64,000 nucleotides of DNA from Strongyloides papillosus (lineage: Eukaryota > Nematoda > Chromadorea > Rhabditida > Strongyloididae), in NCBI GenBank assembly GCA_005656395.1, contig SRSI01000035.1, forward strand, positions 248,001 through 312,000, read 5' to 3'. Of the stretch, positions 45,967-59,882 are shown in pieces; within the stretch, counting starts at the first letter, position 1; every line of letters starts with the position of its first letter. A program made the position numbers and the translations under genes. Under the pieces are notes generated by a model. The model was not told the DNA's origin and searched no databases. It saw nothing but the letters and a program-made list of their open reading frames with translations.

Positions 45967-46683
45967 ATGATTATTATTTTGATAAGTCTTATTATTTTTA
46001 ATACACCCCTTATTTATGGATGTGCTAGTGATATTGATGGAGGAATTGATTGGAAAGAGTTATTTGGTCCTTTTGTGTTTAATGTTAATGGTTTAAGATA
46101 TGGTAATCAAAGTGTTACGTTTAAACTTTTAACGCCACCACCAACAAACTGGTTGTATTATGATAATGTGACTAATGTTTTTAATATTGACGGTATGGAT
46201 TTACCGGCTGAGGAGCAAACCAGTGAACGTGCTTTAAGGAATGCTAAATGGACAATGACGGCTGTATTAAGAGATTCAATACGTGAAGCCAAAGCATCAA
46301 GTTATGGAGAAAACATAACTATATCATATACTCCAAAAATATTAAAAGGGTGTTCTAGATTTGTCGCGTCTGAGACTGTTAAAGCTAATAGGACAATTGC
46401 AACAAAGTATATGGATTATTATGTAACAGAAATTGGTTCTCAAGGCAGTACAGAGGCATGTACTGCTACAGATGCTGCAAAAGTTTATTTTACACCTACT
46501 TCTGCCAAATTCATTCCTGAAGATCCAAATCCAACAATTGAATTAACGATGCTCGTAACAAGAGTTGACTGGAATTCAACTATCCTAACAAAGATTGTTA
46601 ATGGAATGTTGACAAAGTTAATTAAATTAAAATTAATTCCTGAGTCATCAAGTACCAATACCCTTACAACAAAAATTACTTAA
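45967..46683 (+). CDS. Secreted orphan, family B member 5
   Basis: A single exon, 238 residues, ATG start, signal peptide about 1-18 ending before Cys19. Divergent but recognisable: TFKLLTPPPTNWLYYDNVTN, RALRNAKW, a mid Cys (LKGC), YYVTEIGSQGSTEAC and a C-terminal helix (ILTKIVNGMLTKL) equivalent to QMNQIVNGFITKLSF of member 3. Several N-glycosylation sequons. It is on the opposite strand from the other four, so an inversion accompanied the duplication. Function unknown. Confidence 0.78.
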   Translation: MIIILISLIIFNTPLIYGCASDIDGGIDWKELFGPFVFNVNGLRYGNQSVTFKLLTPPPTNWLYYDNVTNVFNIDGMDLPAEEQTSERALRNAKWTMTAVLRDSIREAKASSYGENITISYTPKILKGCSRFVASETVKANRTIATKYMDYYVTEIGSQGSTEACTATDAAKVYFTPTSAKFIPEDPNPTIELTMLVTRVDWNSTILTKIVNGMLTKLIKLKLIPESSSTNTLTTKIT

Positions 46684-48822
46684 TTAATTACTATATTTTA
46701 ACAAATTAATTTATGATAAATGATAAATATATATTCACATAAAATATTAATTAAGAATATCATATAAAATTAACCTGCTAGCACATAATTACCTTTGTCC
46801 GTGAACCCAAATTTAGGTTATTAACATATCAACAATTATTATTGCTGACAATTAATTACCAGTGTGATAATTACAAACTTAAATATGACGTAATGAGATA
46901 TGTTATGTAAAGTGAACCAAAAATCCATTAATATGTCCCGATTGTCTTAGTGTTTGTGATTATAATATGATAAACTAACACATCTTACCTAAAATTGTCC
47001 ATTCCTAAGACATTATGATTAATGAGCGGTACTCTCTCTAGGAGTTTTACCATTTAATGACACTGATATTATTTTATGTAAGAGAAGATGACCTTCAAGG
47101 AAAAAAAAATTTTTAGGTATCAAGATGGCAACTATTAATTCCTTTTGTAGTATTAAAGTTTTCCTATTATATTTAACATTTGTATAACGGTAAGATGGGT
47201 AGTTTGTTAATCATGGCAAATGAAGAATTTTACTATTATTGGAATGACTAAGGGGGTAGTGTAAGAGTGTAGTAGGATGAGTTTACATATAATAATTAAG
47301 AAATACGCCTTACAATTTAATTAAAAATGGTGATTGGCATAATTATTCTTTACTTACCACATTCTTTTAATTAAAAATATCTTTTTAACAAATTTACACA
47401 TAAATTTATAAGAATATTTTTATCTTACTTGTTACTAATTAATTCTAATATTTTTTTTTAAATTTATATGTGATTGATGAAATGATAATAAATCTTTTTA
47501 AAAAAGGATCATGTTTTTAGATAGATTAATGGTTTAATATATTAACAATAAATTAAAACCACTTTTTTTAATAATGCCAATAAAAATATAATTTTTATAA
47601 TTATATCTCATAGATAATTATTTGTTTGTAAATTTTAATCTTCCGCATCCTTTATATGTCTTTGACTTTTTTCTCCATAACTAAAATATCTCCGATCATG
47701 ATACCTCAACCCATATTTAGTATATCAAATTTTTTTCCCGGAACACCCAAAACACATGAATGTAGTTTTAGGAAGTTTATGTAAGATTAATAATAACGAA
47801 CATGTTTATCAATCCACTCATCTATCATCTCCTTTTCATAAATGAAAAGTCTAACATCTTATACATTGAAACTATTTGACGATTCTTTTAAAATTATATA
47901 AATTTCTTTTTAGATGAAAAGATACCATTTTTAATAACAATAAATTTAAAAATTAATGTTCAACAAAAATTTTTAGTTATCCTTGTCCTTCTATACATGA
48001 ATATATATATATTTATATATACCTTCTTAACTAGTTGCCTCGTGTAGTATTTTCTATTCCTCCTTTTATTTTATTATATTTTCTCCCTCAAAATCATTAA
48101 CTGTTGATGATGAAAAATGAATTACACATATTTATACATTTATCTATATTGTTTAGGAAGAATTTGTAACACTCCTCCATATATTAAGTAATGTAGATAA
48201 AAATTTTGTAACAATATTTCTTACCATTTCATCATATAATTATTTAATACACCACTATAATATATATATATTCAAGTAATACAACAACTTTTATTAATTG
48301 AAGACTTTTATAATATTAAATTTTTTCTTTTTTTTTCTCCATCAATTTATCAAATGTTGTTCCATTTTTCATGTAATTTTTTTTGTGGTTATTGTATCTC
48401 CCATAGAAATATCTATGAAATTGGAATACTTTAATTATGTTATAAAACTTACCATACAAATTTACTTATTTCATTAATATGTTCTGTTATTTTTTAAAAA
48501 TAATACTTCTAAACTAATTATATTTCCTATTACATTCTTTTTAGTACAATAAGATGAGAGAATAACAAATAATGATTTATTTTTAATTACTATTATTATT
48601 ATTTATATCAAAAAGTTAAACGCATTTTATTTTAATAGATTTTTTTAAAATTCAAAATATGTTCACAAATTTTTACTACTATAAAAGAAATTTATATCTT
48701 TTGTAAAATTTATTTTATTACCAATTATCTTACAACTTCTCTTTCCTTTTATAGATCTCTGGGAATCATTAGAGGAATAGTGATAAAAAATAATATATAT
48801 ATTTATTTGATTGTATATTAAA
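46684..48822. other. Long intergenic region upstream of the DOMON gene
   Basis: About 2.1 kb, A+T-rich, no supported gene. A size well above the local average suggests promoter and enhancer sequence for the large gene at 48823, which is inference only. Confidence 0.5.
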
Positions 48823-51800
48823 ATGAAATTATTATTTTATGGGATATTGATCCTTTATTTTACCTTAGCTAAGGGAAATATTCGTCTTCTATCACCAGTA
48901 TCAATTTCAGAGGATTTTGATTTTTCCAAGGGATCACCTGTCAATGCTAAATGTCATGATTTAACAGAAAAAGGTACGTTTAATAGTATATTATAAAAAA
49001 AAGAAGCTTAACCTTACAAAATTGATAAATAAAAGACTTTTAGTAAAAGTAGTATAAAAAATAAGAAAATAAAAGTTCAATAGTTGAGGGGAGTCTACTG
49101 AAACTGGCTTCTATTATGCTATCTTCAAAGACGTCTATCGTTAAGGACTCTTTGATAAGTGAAAAGGTTATAAAAAAAATTTATTATTTAGAAAGTTTAA
49201 AAATTACATAACAAAATTTGTCAATAGTTATTCATAAAAGTAATTCTAAAGAAAGTAACAAATAGGTAGTTGTAAAAAATATATTTTAAATTAATTACTG
49301 TAAATTCCATTCAATTTTTGATCATTTCACCATTATACAATTCTCTCAACTATCCATAAAATTTCATCACAACTCTCCACACATCATCTTATTTTCTTTT
49401 TTAATGGTATGTTATATTACGATTTGTATGGCAAGTTCTCCATCGTGAAAATAAAAAAAAATGTCCTTGATTGTAAGATTGTACGTGCTGTATATTGTAT
49501 ATACTTTTGATTTGTACTTTAATATTATTAAGAATATATTAAATTATGGTGATTAGAGATAAATTCCATAGTGAAGGATGTGTGTGTAGTGATTAAGAAT
49601 ATGATGAGGTGTTACGTAACCATTAAATGGCACTATACATAATAGAAATTCATCTTTAGTGATAAAGTATTATAAATAAATACTTTCTTACTATATAGAT
49701 AATTGTTACTTTTATCAAGGTTGATTTATATCATTTTCACTTTTTTATATTAATTGTTTTTTAAAAGGTTTTTCTTATCGAAAGTTCATCTTTTGTTAGT
49801 GGTAAATTTTGTTTATACTTTAATGTCGTTAAAAATTTGTTAACAATGAATTTTGACAATGTTTTTGACAAAAATGATATAACAATTGATAGGTTGATAA
49901 TATACATGCTATAGAATACGCACATTACCTTTTTATCAAAGAATAAAATTCATCATAAAATATCTATAAAATTTTTAAAAAAGATTTTTGATAAATTTTG
50001 AAAAAGAAGGAAATGGTTAATTTAACCTTTAAAGGGGAATATTTTTAATAAATTAGATAAATATTTGTAATTTATAAACATATTATAATATATCAGTCAA
50101 GGACATCACAGTCAAGATAGATTCCTAGAATTACAATTAAGAATGTTTTATTTAAAAAAAGATTAATTTTTACAATTAACAAGAATATGTTAATAGTATT
50201 AAAGGTTATTAGTGACATACTTGCTGTAGTAATGTCTTTAGTTTAAGGTAAAAAAATTTATTAAGCATTAAAAATAGGGCAGGTAAAAAGGATACCATAT
50301 CTAGGATGGATATTTAACATTAAATTAAGTAATATAATAAAAGTAATTGTATAAGTGGAAATTTGAAAATAAAAAAATAATGTAAAATATTTTTACAGAT
50401 ACAAACACGGAAACAATAGTATTGGGAGAGACTTTCAATGTTAGTTGGATTGATCTTGCCAAGTTAAAAGGTTTATATACTGTAGAAGTTCTTGATTTTG
50501 ATACTTATGATCTTAAGACATCAATACCACTCAAGACTATCACTCCACAATCCAATTCTGATTCACACATCTTCACATCATCAATAACTTTCAACAAAGA
50601 TCTTGAGGAATGTGAGAAATGTTATTTACGTTTGGTACAAACAACAGAGGAGAAAAAAGATACAGAACCATTAAATTACATATCATGTTCACTTGTTAAA
50701 TTACTCAAAAACCCTGAAACAAATCAAGCATTCAAAACAACCGACAAAGATTGTATCGAAAACAGTGATTGTTTAAATGGTGGAAAATGCGATGCTGATA
50801 ATAAATGTTTTTGCTTAAATGGTTTTTATGGTAAAAAATGTGAAGAAAGTAATGATTCTGATAACTTTAAGAAATCTTTCCAACCAAAAGAGTATGAGGA
50901 AAAAGATTTTGTTGAAGGTGGTAATAAGTTGTATTGGAAATTTAATGATAACAATGAGATTCAATTTGTTTTACAATTTCCAGTTAATTCATGGGTTCTT
51001 ACTGGTATCAGGCCTTTTGATTACAAAAAAACTTGCCCAACCATTAATTACAAGGATACAGCCTTCAAATTAGATAGTCAAACGACAAAGAAACCTTTAC
51101 AAAAAATTGATGTTAAATTAAACACCACAAATCTATGTAAAGAGAATGAAGTTATGTTTGATTGCCCTGAAATTAGTAGGGAATGTGAAGCATCTTGTGA
51201 TTGGACAGCAGATCCTGATTCCATTCCAAAATGTACCAAAGAATGTGGAAAAGAACCAAGATGTGTTTGTAAAGATGGGTACGTTAGAGCTGGAAACTTA
51301 AACGATACATGTGTACCATTCTCACAATGTCAGGAGGAAGTTGAACAGGAATGTGGAAAAAATACTACATTCTCCAAATGTGGTGTTGCTTGTGAACCAA
51401 CCTGTGAAAATATGTATGATGTAAAAGAATGCCTCTCTGATTGCCAATCTCCAGCATGTACCTGTTCTGATAATTATGTCAGACACAATGGTGAATGTAT
51501 CTTCTGGGGTGATTGTCCAAATCTTATGGTACACCTTTCAAATACAACAGGAGAATCAATCAAACCAAATTTCGTTGAGAGAGTCAAGGCAAAAAATAAT
51601 GTTTTATCAACAACAACTACATTATCACCACCAAATGTCCCAGTACCAAGTGGTAAAGATGAAGTTAACGGTGATTTACATTGTCCTGTTAATGAAACAA
51701 TCAACGATTGTGGTACAATTTGTGAAGCTGATTGTCTTACGATATTTGTTCGTGAACAATGTACAGATTGTGGTGAAAAATCATGTGCCTGTAAACAAGG

Positions 51801-54800
51801 ATATGCTAGATTAAATGGAAAATGCGTTTATTGGGGTGATTGTCCATTGACAACTGAACAAGTTGCAGCAACTAAAGGTTTAGATTTAACAACAATTGCT
51901 AGTGTACCAACACAAGAAGATAGTGTTCCAGCTAGAGCTCAAGCAATTAAGACTGTTACAAGTGTTAATAATGGTGAAAAATCATCTGTTGACAAATTAA
52001 GAGAGTTGAAAAAACCATCATTCGCTGATACTGAGGTAATGGAAGATGAAGCTGAGGTATTCGGAGATGATTGCTTTGGAGAATTCAGATACCCAGCTGG
52101 ATGTCTTTCAGGAGACTGTGACTATAGATTATCATGGAATCTAGATGACTTAACAGATAACATCGAATTCTCAATTGAGGCAAAAATGTCAACCAACTAC
52201 TGGACAGGTGTTGGATTCTCAAAAACAGGTCACCTAGCAGATTCTGATTTTATTGGAATAACCTCAATAAACAACAATTTGAAGGTTGTTGATTTACACA
52301 CAGATACCACATTACACCCAAAAATTGATAAAGATCAAAATATTAACAAGTTCCACGGTGAACATATGAATGGTATCTTGAAAGCAGAATTTGTCAGGCC
52401 ACGCACCTCATTGTTTGGTAATAAACATGAAGATGCCCAATTTACTGATAACGATTGTTTCAAATTTATCTTCCCTGTTGCTGGAAAAGAATTGGAAAAC
52501 GGTAATATTGCAAGTTTCCCAACTGCTCCAATTGTATCTGAAAATGAGATTTGTGTTAAGAAATGTAAAGAATGCGTAAGAGAATTCAAATATCCACAAG
52601 GTTGTGAGGGTGAAGAGTGTAAATATGTTGCCAATTGGAATGTCGATAAGATCTCTGGTGAGGTTGAATTTGAGATATCTTCTAAGGGTATTGGAAGATG
52701 GACTGGTATCGGATTCAGCAAAGATGGTAGCATGGCAAATTCTGATATGATTCTCGGATGGGTTTATGATGGTGAAGGCTTTGTTACCGATAGATTTTCA
52801 TTTAATAAGGATGTCCCTGTTATTGATGCTTCTGGAAACCAAGACGTTTATATCGTTAAAGGTGATATAGAAGATAATACTCAAACTATTACATTCAGGA
52901 GGAAAATTATTACTCCTGATACAAAGACGGATTTCCCATTGAATGAATGTTACTATTTCTTGTACCCAGTTTCTGGAGGTCGTATTTTAGCTACTTCAGT
53001 CAATGATTACAAGAATCCAAAAACACCAATCTTAGCTCATGACACAACACCAATAGTTAGTTCAGAAAAAATCTGCATATGTGGTTCTGAGATCCCAACA
53101 CCAAAGAGATTTAGAAGACAAGTCAGTGATCCATTTAAATCAAAGATTCCTGCTACTGGTGAACTTCCACCAATGCCAAAAGAGAATATACAATTCTTTG
53201 AAGATCCTCTACGTTGTAGTGATGTTGTCCTTATCTCCTCAAATAGTGATGGATTAACGAGAGTTAAGGATTATTATGCTTTGTCATCAAGTTTTGTTAG
53301 ACCAGATGAATTTTATGGTGGTGAACAATCATTAGATAATGTTGTTAGTTATGTTAAGGACAATATTGTTACAGTATCCTTCTCAAGGAAGCTTGATACA
53401 GGAGATTTTACTGACCAACCAATTAACTTGAATAACAATCAACCAATGACTATATTATTTGCCCAAGGAATATTACCAAACCCAGAGAAGATAGAAACAA
53501 TTGATTTAGATACCTTAGTTAGTAATGGTGGCGCTCCAGGAACAGATACAAAATTATATGTATTTGGTAAGAACTTTACATCAACACAAAAACCTAAAGA
53601 AAATAAAGAAACCAAGAAACCCGAACTTACACAATTCAAAGATGAGAGTGAAAAAGTAGATGATGTATTTAGTAAGACAGGAATCGTTAGTGTTGCCAAT
53701 GCATCTGGAAGAGTTCTTCCTAAAGCCGTCGATGACTGTGATGACTATTTCAAATACCCACCATCATGCGGTGAGGATGATTGTAAATACCTTGCCAAAT
53801 GGATTGTTGATAATGGAACAATTACCGTACAAATAAGAGCTAAACAATCCATCAATAGATGGACTGGTATTGGATTCAGTCCAGAAGGTTCAATGTCTGG
53901 TACTGATCTTATTGCTGTATCAGTTTTAGATGACGGCACCTCAACGATTACCGATCAATTTGTTCCAGATTACAATAAACCAACATTAGATTCTGATCAA
54001 GGTATCTTTGATTTAGTTACAAAATACGAAAATGGATTTGTTTATGCTAAATTTAGTAGAGAACTCCAGACAAATGATAATAGTAATGATGTTAATTTGG
54101 AGAGTGAACATTGTAATTTCTTTGTTTATCCTGTTAGTGGTGGTGATATTGTTGATAAGGCTGAGATACAAATTCATGATGAAATTCCTATTGTTAGTGA
54201 GAAGAAGATTTGCCTTAAAGCTTGTGGTATTAGAAGTGTTAAGAAGGAACCTGTTACAGCAATTCCAATCACTCCTGAATTTGAAATAACTACCATTAGA
54301 AGTGTTGATGAAGTTACAGCACCAAGTGAGGAAGGAAGTAAAACTACTATTTCTGAAGTTACAGTACCAAGTGAGGAAGAAAGTAAAGTTACTATTTCTG
54401 AAGTTAGTGGTGAAATTGAGAAGGTTGAAACAACTCAAGGAGTTGTTGAAACTTCAACAGCAAAGACTGAAGGTGAACATGAACCAACAACAATTGCTGG
54501 AACAACTGAAGAGGAGATAAGCTTTGAGAATATAAATATGAATCTTCCTGAGAAGACACCAAATGTTACAGAACAATCTACAACATCTAAAGCACCAGTT
54601 GAAGAACCAGAAATGGAGCACACAACTGAGAAGATTGAACCAACTACTGAGGTGAAGGTAACAGAAGAAAAGGTTACTGATGAAGCAAGTGCCACAACCG
54701 TAGAATCTAAAGGAACAGAAGAAAATGTACCAAGTAAAACAACAGAAAGTGTCCCAGAACCCGAATTTACAACAACAGAAAAAGCTATTCCTACAACTAC

Positions 54801-56010
54801 AGAGAGTACCAAAGAAATTGCAGGTGAAGATAATACTGTTACATCTACTGAAGGAATATTTACAACTGAAAAGACAACGATTCAACCTAAAGAAGGTGTC
54901 GAATCTGTTACGAAACCAGGTAACGAACTTGATGATGAGGATGATCAAATAAGTAAAAACATAATAAATTCCATCCAAAACGCTGGAATAATAAATAGCT
55001 CTGATGAACCAACAGATGGAATAACATTAATCCTCAGAATATTAAACAGAAAATGGGATGATTCATTATTAGATAAAAATAGTGAAGCATATAAAAATTT
55101 AACCAAAGAAGTTAAAGAAACAGTACAAATAATCATTAAAGATAAATACCCAACATTGGCATATGATAGAGTTCTTAAATACAATAAAGGATCAGTTTTA
55201 GCTTACGTTCACTTGGAGGAGCAAACATTAACAGATAAGGAGAAGAGTGATTTGAGTGATGAACAGAAGACTGTCCCAACAATCCATGATTTATCTGATC
55301 ACATCCGTCAAGTTGCAACATTAGGTACTATTGGAAAATTGAATGTTGATCCAGATACTGTAAGAGCATATAATAGTGAAGGAAATTCTATTGATCAGGT
55401 ATTATTAAGAAATTGGATAATTGTTGGTTTAATTATCTTTGGTTTATTATTGTTATGTTGTTTGGCAAGTTGTCTATTCTTCTGTTGTTCAAAGAGAAGT
55501 AAGAAACGTGAAAAGAAAGACATCATACCACATTATGGATATGGTGAGTATGACAATAAAGGATACAAAGCATCATTGAATAATGTTTCCGCTTCATATA
55601 CTGTCAATCCAATTTACTCAACAACACCAGGAAGTGTAAATGGGACAATGAAAGTTCATAAGACTAATGGTGTATCATCGCCATCAACACAAATTAGTAC
55701 CCAACAAATGACGATTTATACTGGGGGAGAGAATCAACCAAATGATGATATGACAAATGTTCCAGAGGGACTTGGAGAGACAACCTATACAGAATGGCAG
55801 AGAGATGTTGCCTCAAAAGATACTCCATCACATGTCCAAGAATCAACAATCTACCAACCAGCTGTATCATCAACCTTAACACGTCAAACATCCCCATACA
55901 TAACATATCCAAGTGAACCAACATACTACTCAATGACGAATGATCCAAGATATGGACATCCACACCAAAATTCACCAATGACTCCATCAGGTTATTATAG
56001 GCCGTATTAA
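48823..56010 (+). CDS. Large transmembrane EGF/TIL/DOMON/SEA protein
   Basis: Exons 48823-48973 and 50399-56010, with a 1,425 bp intron splitting a codon (g|at); 1,920 residues. Order: signal peptide (about 1-18), beta-rich N-terminal domain, EGF (about 170-199), a weak DOMON-like stretch, three TIL-type cysteine domains (about 297-362, 369-424, 479-532, the last two ending WGDC), DOMON (about 609-774), DOMON (about 776-948), a furin-like site (RFRRQ, about 954-958), a partial DOMON (about 989-1085), DOMON (about 1164-1327), a Thr/Glu-rich mucin-like stalk (about 1332-1552), a SEA domain (about 1590-1665), a transmembrane helix (about 1722-1745), and a basic then Ser/Thr/Tyr/Pro-rich cytosolic tail. 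DOMON domains bind heme or sugars in known proteins; SEA domains often self-cleave. Likely an epithelial or cuticle-facing surface protein; the exact role is unknown. Confidence 0.9.
48974..50398 (+). other. Unusually long first intron (1,425 bp)
   Basis: Starts GTACGT and ends TTTTTACAG. Almost every other intron in the window is 35-61 bp. No coding frame or RNA gene seen inside. Candidate location of transcriptional control elements. Confidence 0.75.
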
Positions 56011-58149
56011 ACATGTACAATAATATATAAAAAATGAAAATACATCTTTATAATGAATATTAATTGAATGCTCAATTTAAGAGAGAAAAGTATATATACT
56101 TTATTTTTAATATTATTTTGTATAATTTTTATTATAGCTGTTTTTTGGATAAGACGAGGTTAAATTTTTATTACTTTTTTTTCTTAATAATTAATCATAA
56201 AATAAAAAATAATGTATATATATTTTCTTATTGTTATTGTAAGGAACAACGTATTGAATTGGCTTTTGACTTTGAAATAGAAATTGTAATTATGACTTTA
56301 TTTCGAATGAGAAATAAAGTTTTCTTGTACAATAAAAGTTGTTGGTAATTTTTGTTAAGAAAATACTTGTAATGGATAATGTTTTTATGATGAAATTTTA
56401 AGAAAACTTGTACTTTTATGGTATAAGGTAATAAATTTTTACGTTTACGATGCTTGTAAAAATAATTATTTATTATGGGGAGATTAATAAAAGATTATGT
56501 TTAATGAACAACTAAATAAAATAATTAATTGTGCAATTAATTCTAAACTAAAAGTTTTATTATCTTAAAACCAAAAAACTGATTTTTAAAAATATATTAT
56601 TGATGATGGTTTATAATTACTTTAAAGATCATTAGTATTTCCTTTTTTAGTCCCCCAACAACAAAAATCATCGGTTTTTCTATGTTCAGCTTACGAATAT
56701 AATAGAATTATTTTGTTTACGAAGCAATAAAAGTTATGAAAATATTTACTTCAATAGAATTTAACATTCATTAACTTTTACTCTATATTGTTTACTATTA
56801 ACGATATCTCATGATTTAAATTTACCAAATGAGTGGTTATTTTTACCAAAAAAAGTACACACTGATTAATTGCAGAAATTAGAATAAAGTCTCTTTATTT
56901 TCGTGTGGTTTTTGAATTTTTAAACTAAATACCTTGTACTTTCTTTATGAAAAGAAAAAATAAATGTGTGTCATTAAAGAAATTGTTTTTGTTTTAAACT
57001 TTTAAAAGTACTATTTGTTAAATATTGGAACTGGTAATGTTCTTAATTATGAGATATATAAAAGAAAATAGAAGCATTTAAAAATTAAAAAATAATTATT
57101 TACATGAATTCAAAGTTTTAAACTTCAAGATAATGGAAATTAAAAAACTTTTAAGAATATTAAAGTGTTGCCAAAATAATTGAACGACATCTATTGTTCT
57201 TTATAAATAATAAGTATTATAGATTATTTTATTTTGTCATTTTTTCCTGTTTTTCATTTTCTAGGAAGAAAAAGTTCTTACAATTAAATTTAACTTCGAG
57301 TGCCATTATTAAATGCGTATAAAGTATCATTTTTACAATTAATATTTTAAAAATATGTTTAGTTTTTAATGTTACTGTACGTAAGAGGTAATTAAAGATA
57401 GATGTAAATTTCTATACTTTTAAAAATGGATTAATGTTACATGATGGAAAAGTCAGGGTGAATCAAATAATATTCCTCGTAAACTTTTTTAATCGTTTTT
57501 TAATGGATTAAATTGTTGATATTATTATTACTTCAAAACATCTGTCATTTTTTTTTAAAAAAACTATACACCGAAATACATTGCTCTACTTTTTTGTATC
57601 TTCAAAACACCCATTAAAATATTGGATTTTCAGTGCAAACTTTTTTAATAAATAAATATCCTTAAAAGTATAACCACATAATTAAATTATTTAATAAAAA
57701 TGTGTATAAGAAAGTAGATTAACAAGAAATGTTTTTGTTGTGTTTACAATATAAACATCCTTTATCATTAAAAATAGGATTAATTTTATTAAATGTTTTG
57801 CAATTAAATTTTTTGAATAAATTAATTGACCTAAAAAAGTTTAATTTTATCATTTAAGGTAGTTTAAAGGAATAATTTTTTTTATTGACAGTTTATAATG
57901 GGTATGAAAATAGTAATAATATATAATTATATCCCAAATACATATAATTATAATTGCATGATAATCATAATAACTTTTTTATCTGTATATGACAGTCAAA
58001 CTAAAATATTCTCGAAGAATGATAAAAAACATACAGAAATATATTAAATCACAACATGTTTTGAAAATAGCTTTATGAAAAATATTTTATTTCAAAAATG
58101 ACCACATTATTTTTTTCCTACATATGACAAAGAAATTAAATTATTAAAA
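56011..58149. other. Intergenic between DOMON gene and serpin array
   Basis: About 2.1 kb, A+T-rich. Its last 200 bases (from about 57960) resemble the sequences that follow serpins 3 and 4 (near 61650 and 63400), so they belong to the serpin duplication unit. Nothing else recognised. Confidence 0.5.
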
Positions 58150-59312
58150 TTATTGATAAACACCACAAAATAAAATTTTCTCCTTATTAAGAATAACGTA
58201 TAAAAATGGATGATCAGCTTTAACGATGACCTCTTCTTGATACTCTTTTAATGAACCACAACCAGATATGCTAAGAATTACAGCAGCAGCAGCTTCCGTT
58301 CCTTTCTCATTAACATCAATAAAAACCTTTTGAATAATATCATCAACCCAAATCTCTTCCGTTGATGTTATTCCTGTAAAATTGGCATTTTCGTTGAATG
58401 GTGTTGACAATCCCATCTTAGTTAAGACATTTTTCATATTATGTGATGACTCAACTTTGAATTTTGGCATTGATAATATTACTGATTTGTAACAATTAGC
58501 TGAATTAATAAGTTTTAGAAGACCTTTTCCATCCATTTTTTTGAGAAGGGAATGTAACTTATTCTTTTCTTTCGGGAGTATTAAAAAGAATTCAGTACAA
58601 TTCCAGTATTGCATTTTAACCGCATGAAAATCATTATCACCTCCATAAATTAATAATGATCTGTTATTCATCATTTTGACAATTTTCTTTTCACTTTTTG
58701 TAATATGGAATTCGTCATCAACAGTAAGTCGTTCACAAAATATTTGATTCCATTGACATTTAAAATATAAAGCACTTATTATGATGGCTCTTGTATCCAT
58801 TGAAAAAGAATTTGGTCTAATTAAGTTTTTGATTTTATGATTAGTGGCATTACTTATAAAGTCATTAATTATCTATGAAATATTTTTTAACTGACAATTT
58901 TAATTTAACATACCTTTACAGATTTTTCACGATCATTAAAATCTAAATTCTCTAATGATGCAGCTAAATAATTCTTAATATCATACTTAAACTTCTCTTC
59001 AACAGCATAATCATTTTGTAGAAATATCCTATTAGCAATATAAATACCATACCTTCCATATAGATCATTATGAATACCATCAATAGAATTTTTTAACATT
59101 CTACAGTACTCCTCTTTTCCTGCATGTGGTGAAAGAAGATTTTTAAATTCAGTTTCTGTTTCTCCACGTGCTCCAATGTAACTAATAGCCATAGATAAAA
59201 TTAAAGAGTATGGTGAGAGAACTATTGCATCCTTTGATGTAAGTATATGCTTTAAAGCATCAATTGTAAGATTTGCTTGAGCTTCTAAAATACCATCCTG
59301 TTCCTTTGACAT
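58150..59312 (-). CDS. Serpin 1 (inhibitory-type, cytosolic)
   Basis: Minus-strand exons 59312-58914 and 58872-58150, 41 bp phase-0 intron; 373 residues, standard serpin size. No signal peptide (MSKEQDGILEAQ). Serpin marks: VLSPYSLILSMAISYIGARG, ALYFKCQW, FFLILPKEKN, MPKFKVESS, TPFNENANFTGI and the C-terminal DHPFLYVILN...ILFCGVYQ. The hinge of the reactive-centre loop is EKGTEAAAA, the short-side-chain form needed for loop insertion, so it should be inhibitory. The loop after the hinge (VILSISGCGSLK) differs from its neighbours. By family it traps serine or cysteine proteases as a covalent complex; the target is unknown. Confidence 0.95.
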
Positions 59313-59882
59313 TATTATAGTAGTAATTAATACCCAATATAAAGATTATTAATACAGAAGTTAATTAACTACCTAAAATAAAAAAATACAATTGTTTTAC
59401 AACCGATAAAACATTAATACTAATTCAAAAATGACTTTCATATTACAACCGATTGTTATCTTTCTAAACATGATTAGAAACTATATTTCACAGCTTTTTA
59501 AACACAGGTTACAGTGAAGATCAAAAAACAAAAATGAATGTCTACTAGAGTTACTTTTTCTTTTGAGTGCCCTTTTTTTTCTCGAAGTTAACGATACATA
59601 TGTTCATCTCTATAAACATAAATTTTTTGGTAACATCTTTTCCTTTTTCGATGTTATATACAGGAACACTTCGAAATAAATCCTTTATGCAATATAATTG
59701 TAGTTGCTTTTCTGTTTTGTAAATCACAATAATTTTAAAATACTTGGAGAAATGATTAAAAATATACGAAAATATGTTAAATTACCAAATACAATAAACA
59801 TTATCTAATATAAACTTTACATTTAAAAAACCAATTCAATATTTCTTCTTACAATCAAAAAATAAAATATTAATTTATAAAA
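59313..59882. other. Intergenic between serpins 1 and 2
   Basis: No gene. The block AACCGATTGTTATCTTTCTA near 59448, followed by a degenerate ACAGGTTA, recurs upstream of serpins 2 and 3 (near 61387 and 63124), so the promoter side is part of the duplicated unit. Confidence 0.6.

Noticed and set aside
54013..54978. Several minus-strand frames opposite the Thr/Glu-rich stalk of the DOMON protein
   Set aside because: Low-complexity shadows of the ACA/GAA-rich sense codons.
56064..56348. 94-codon open frame after the DOMON gene
   Set aside because: No ATG at its head, Phe/Ile/Tyr/Asn/Lys-dominated composition of random A+T-rich sequence; probably 3' UTR.
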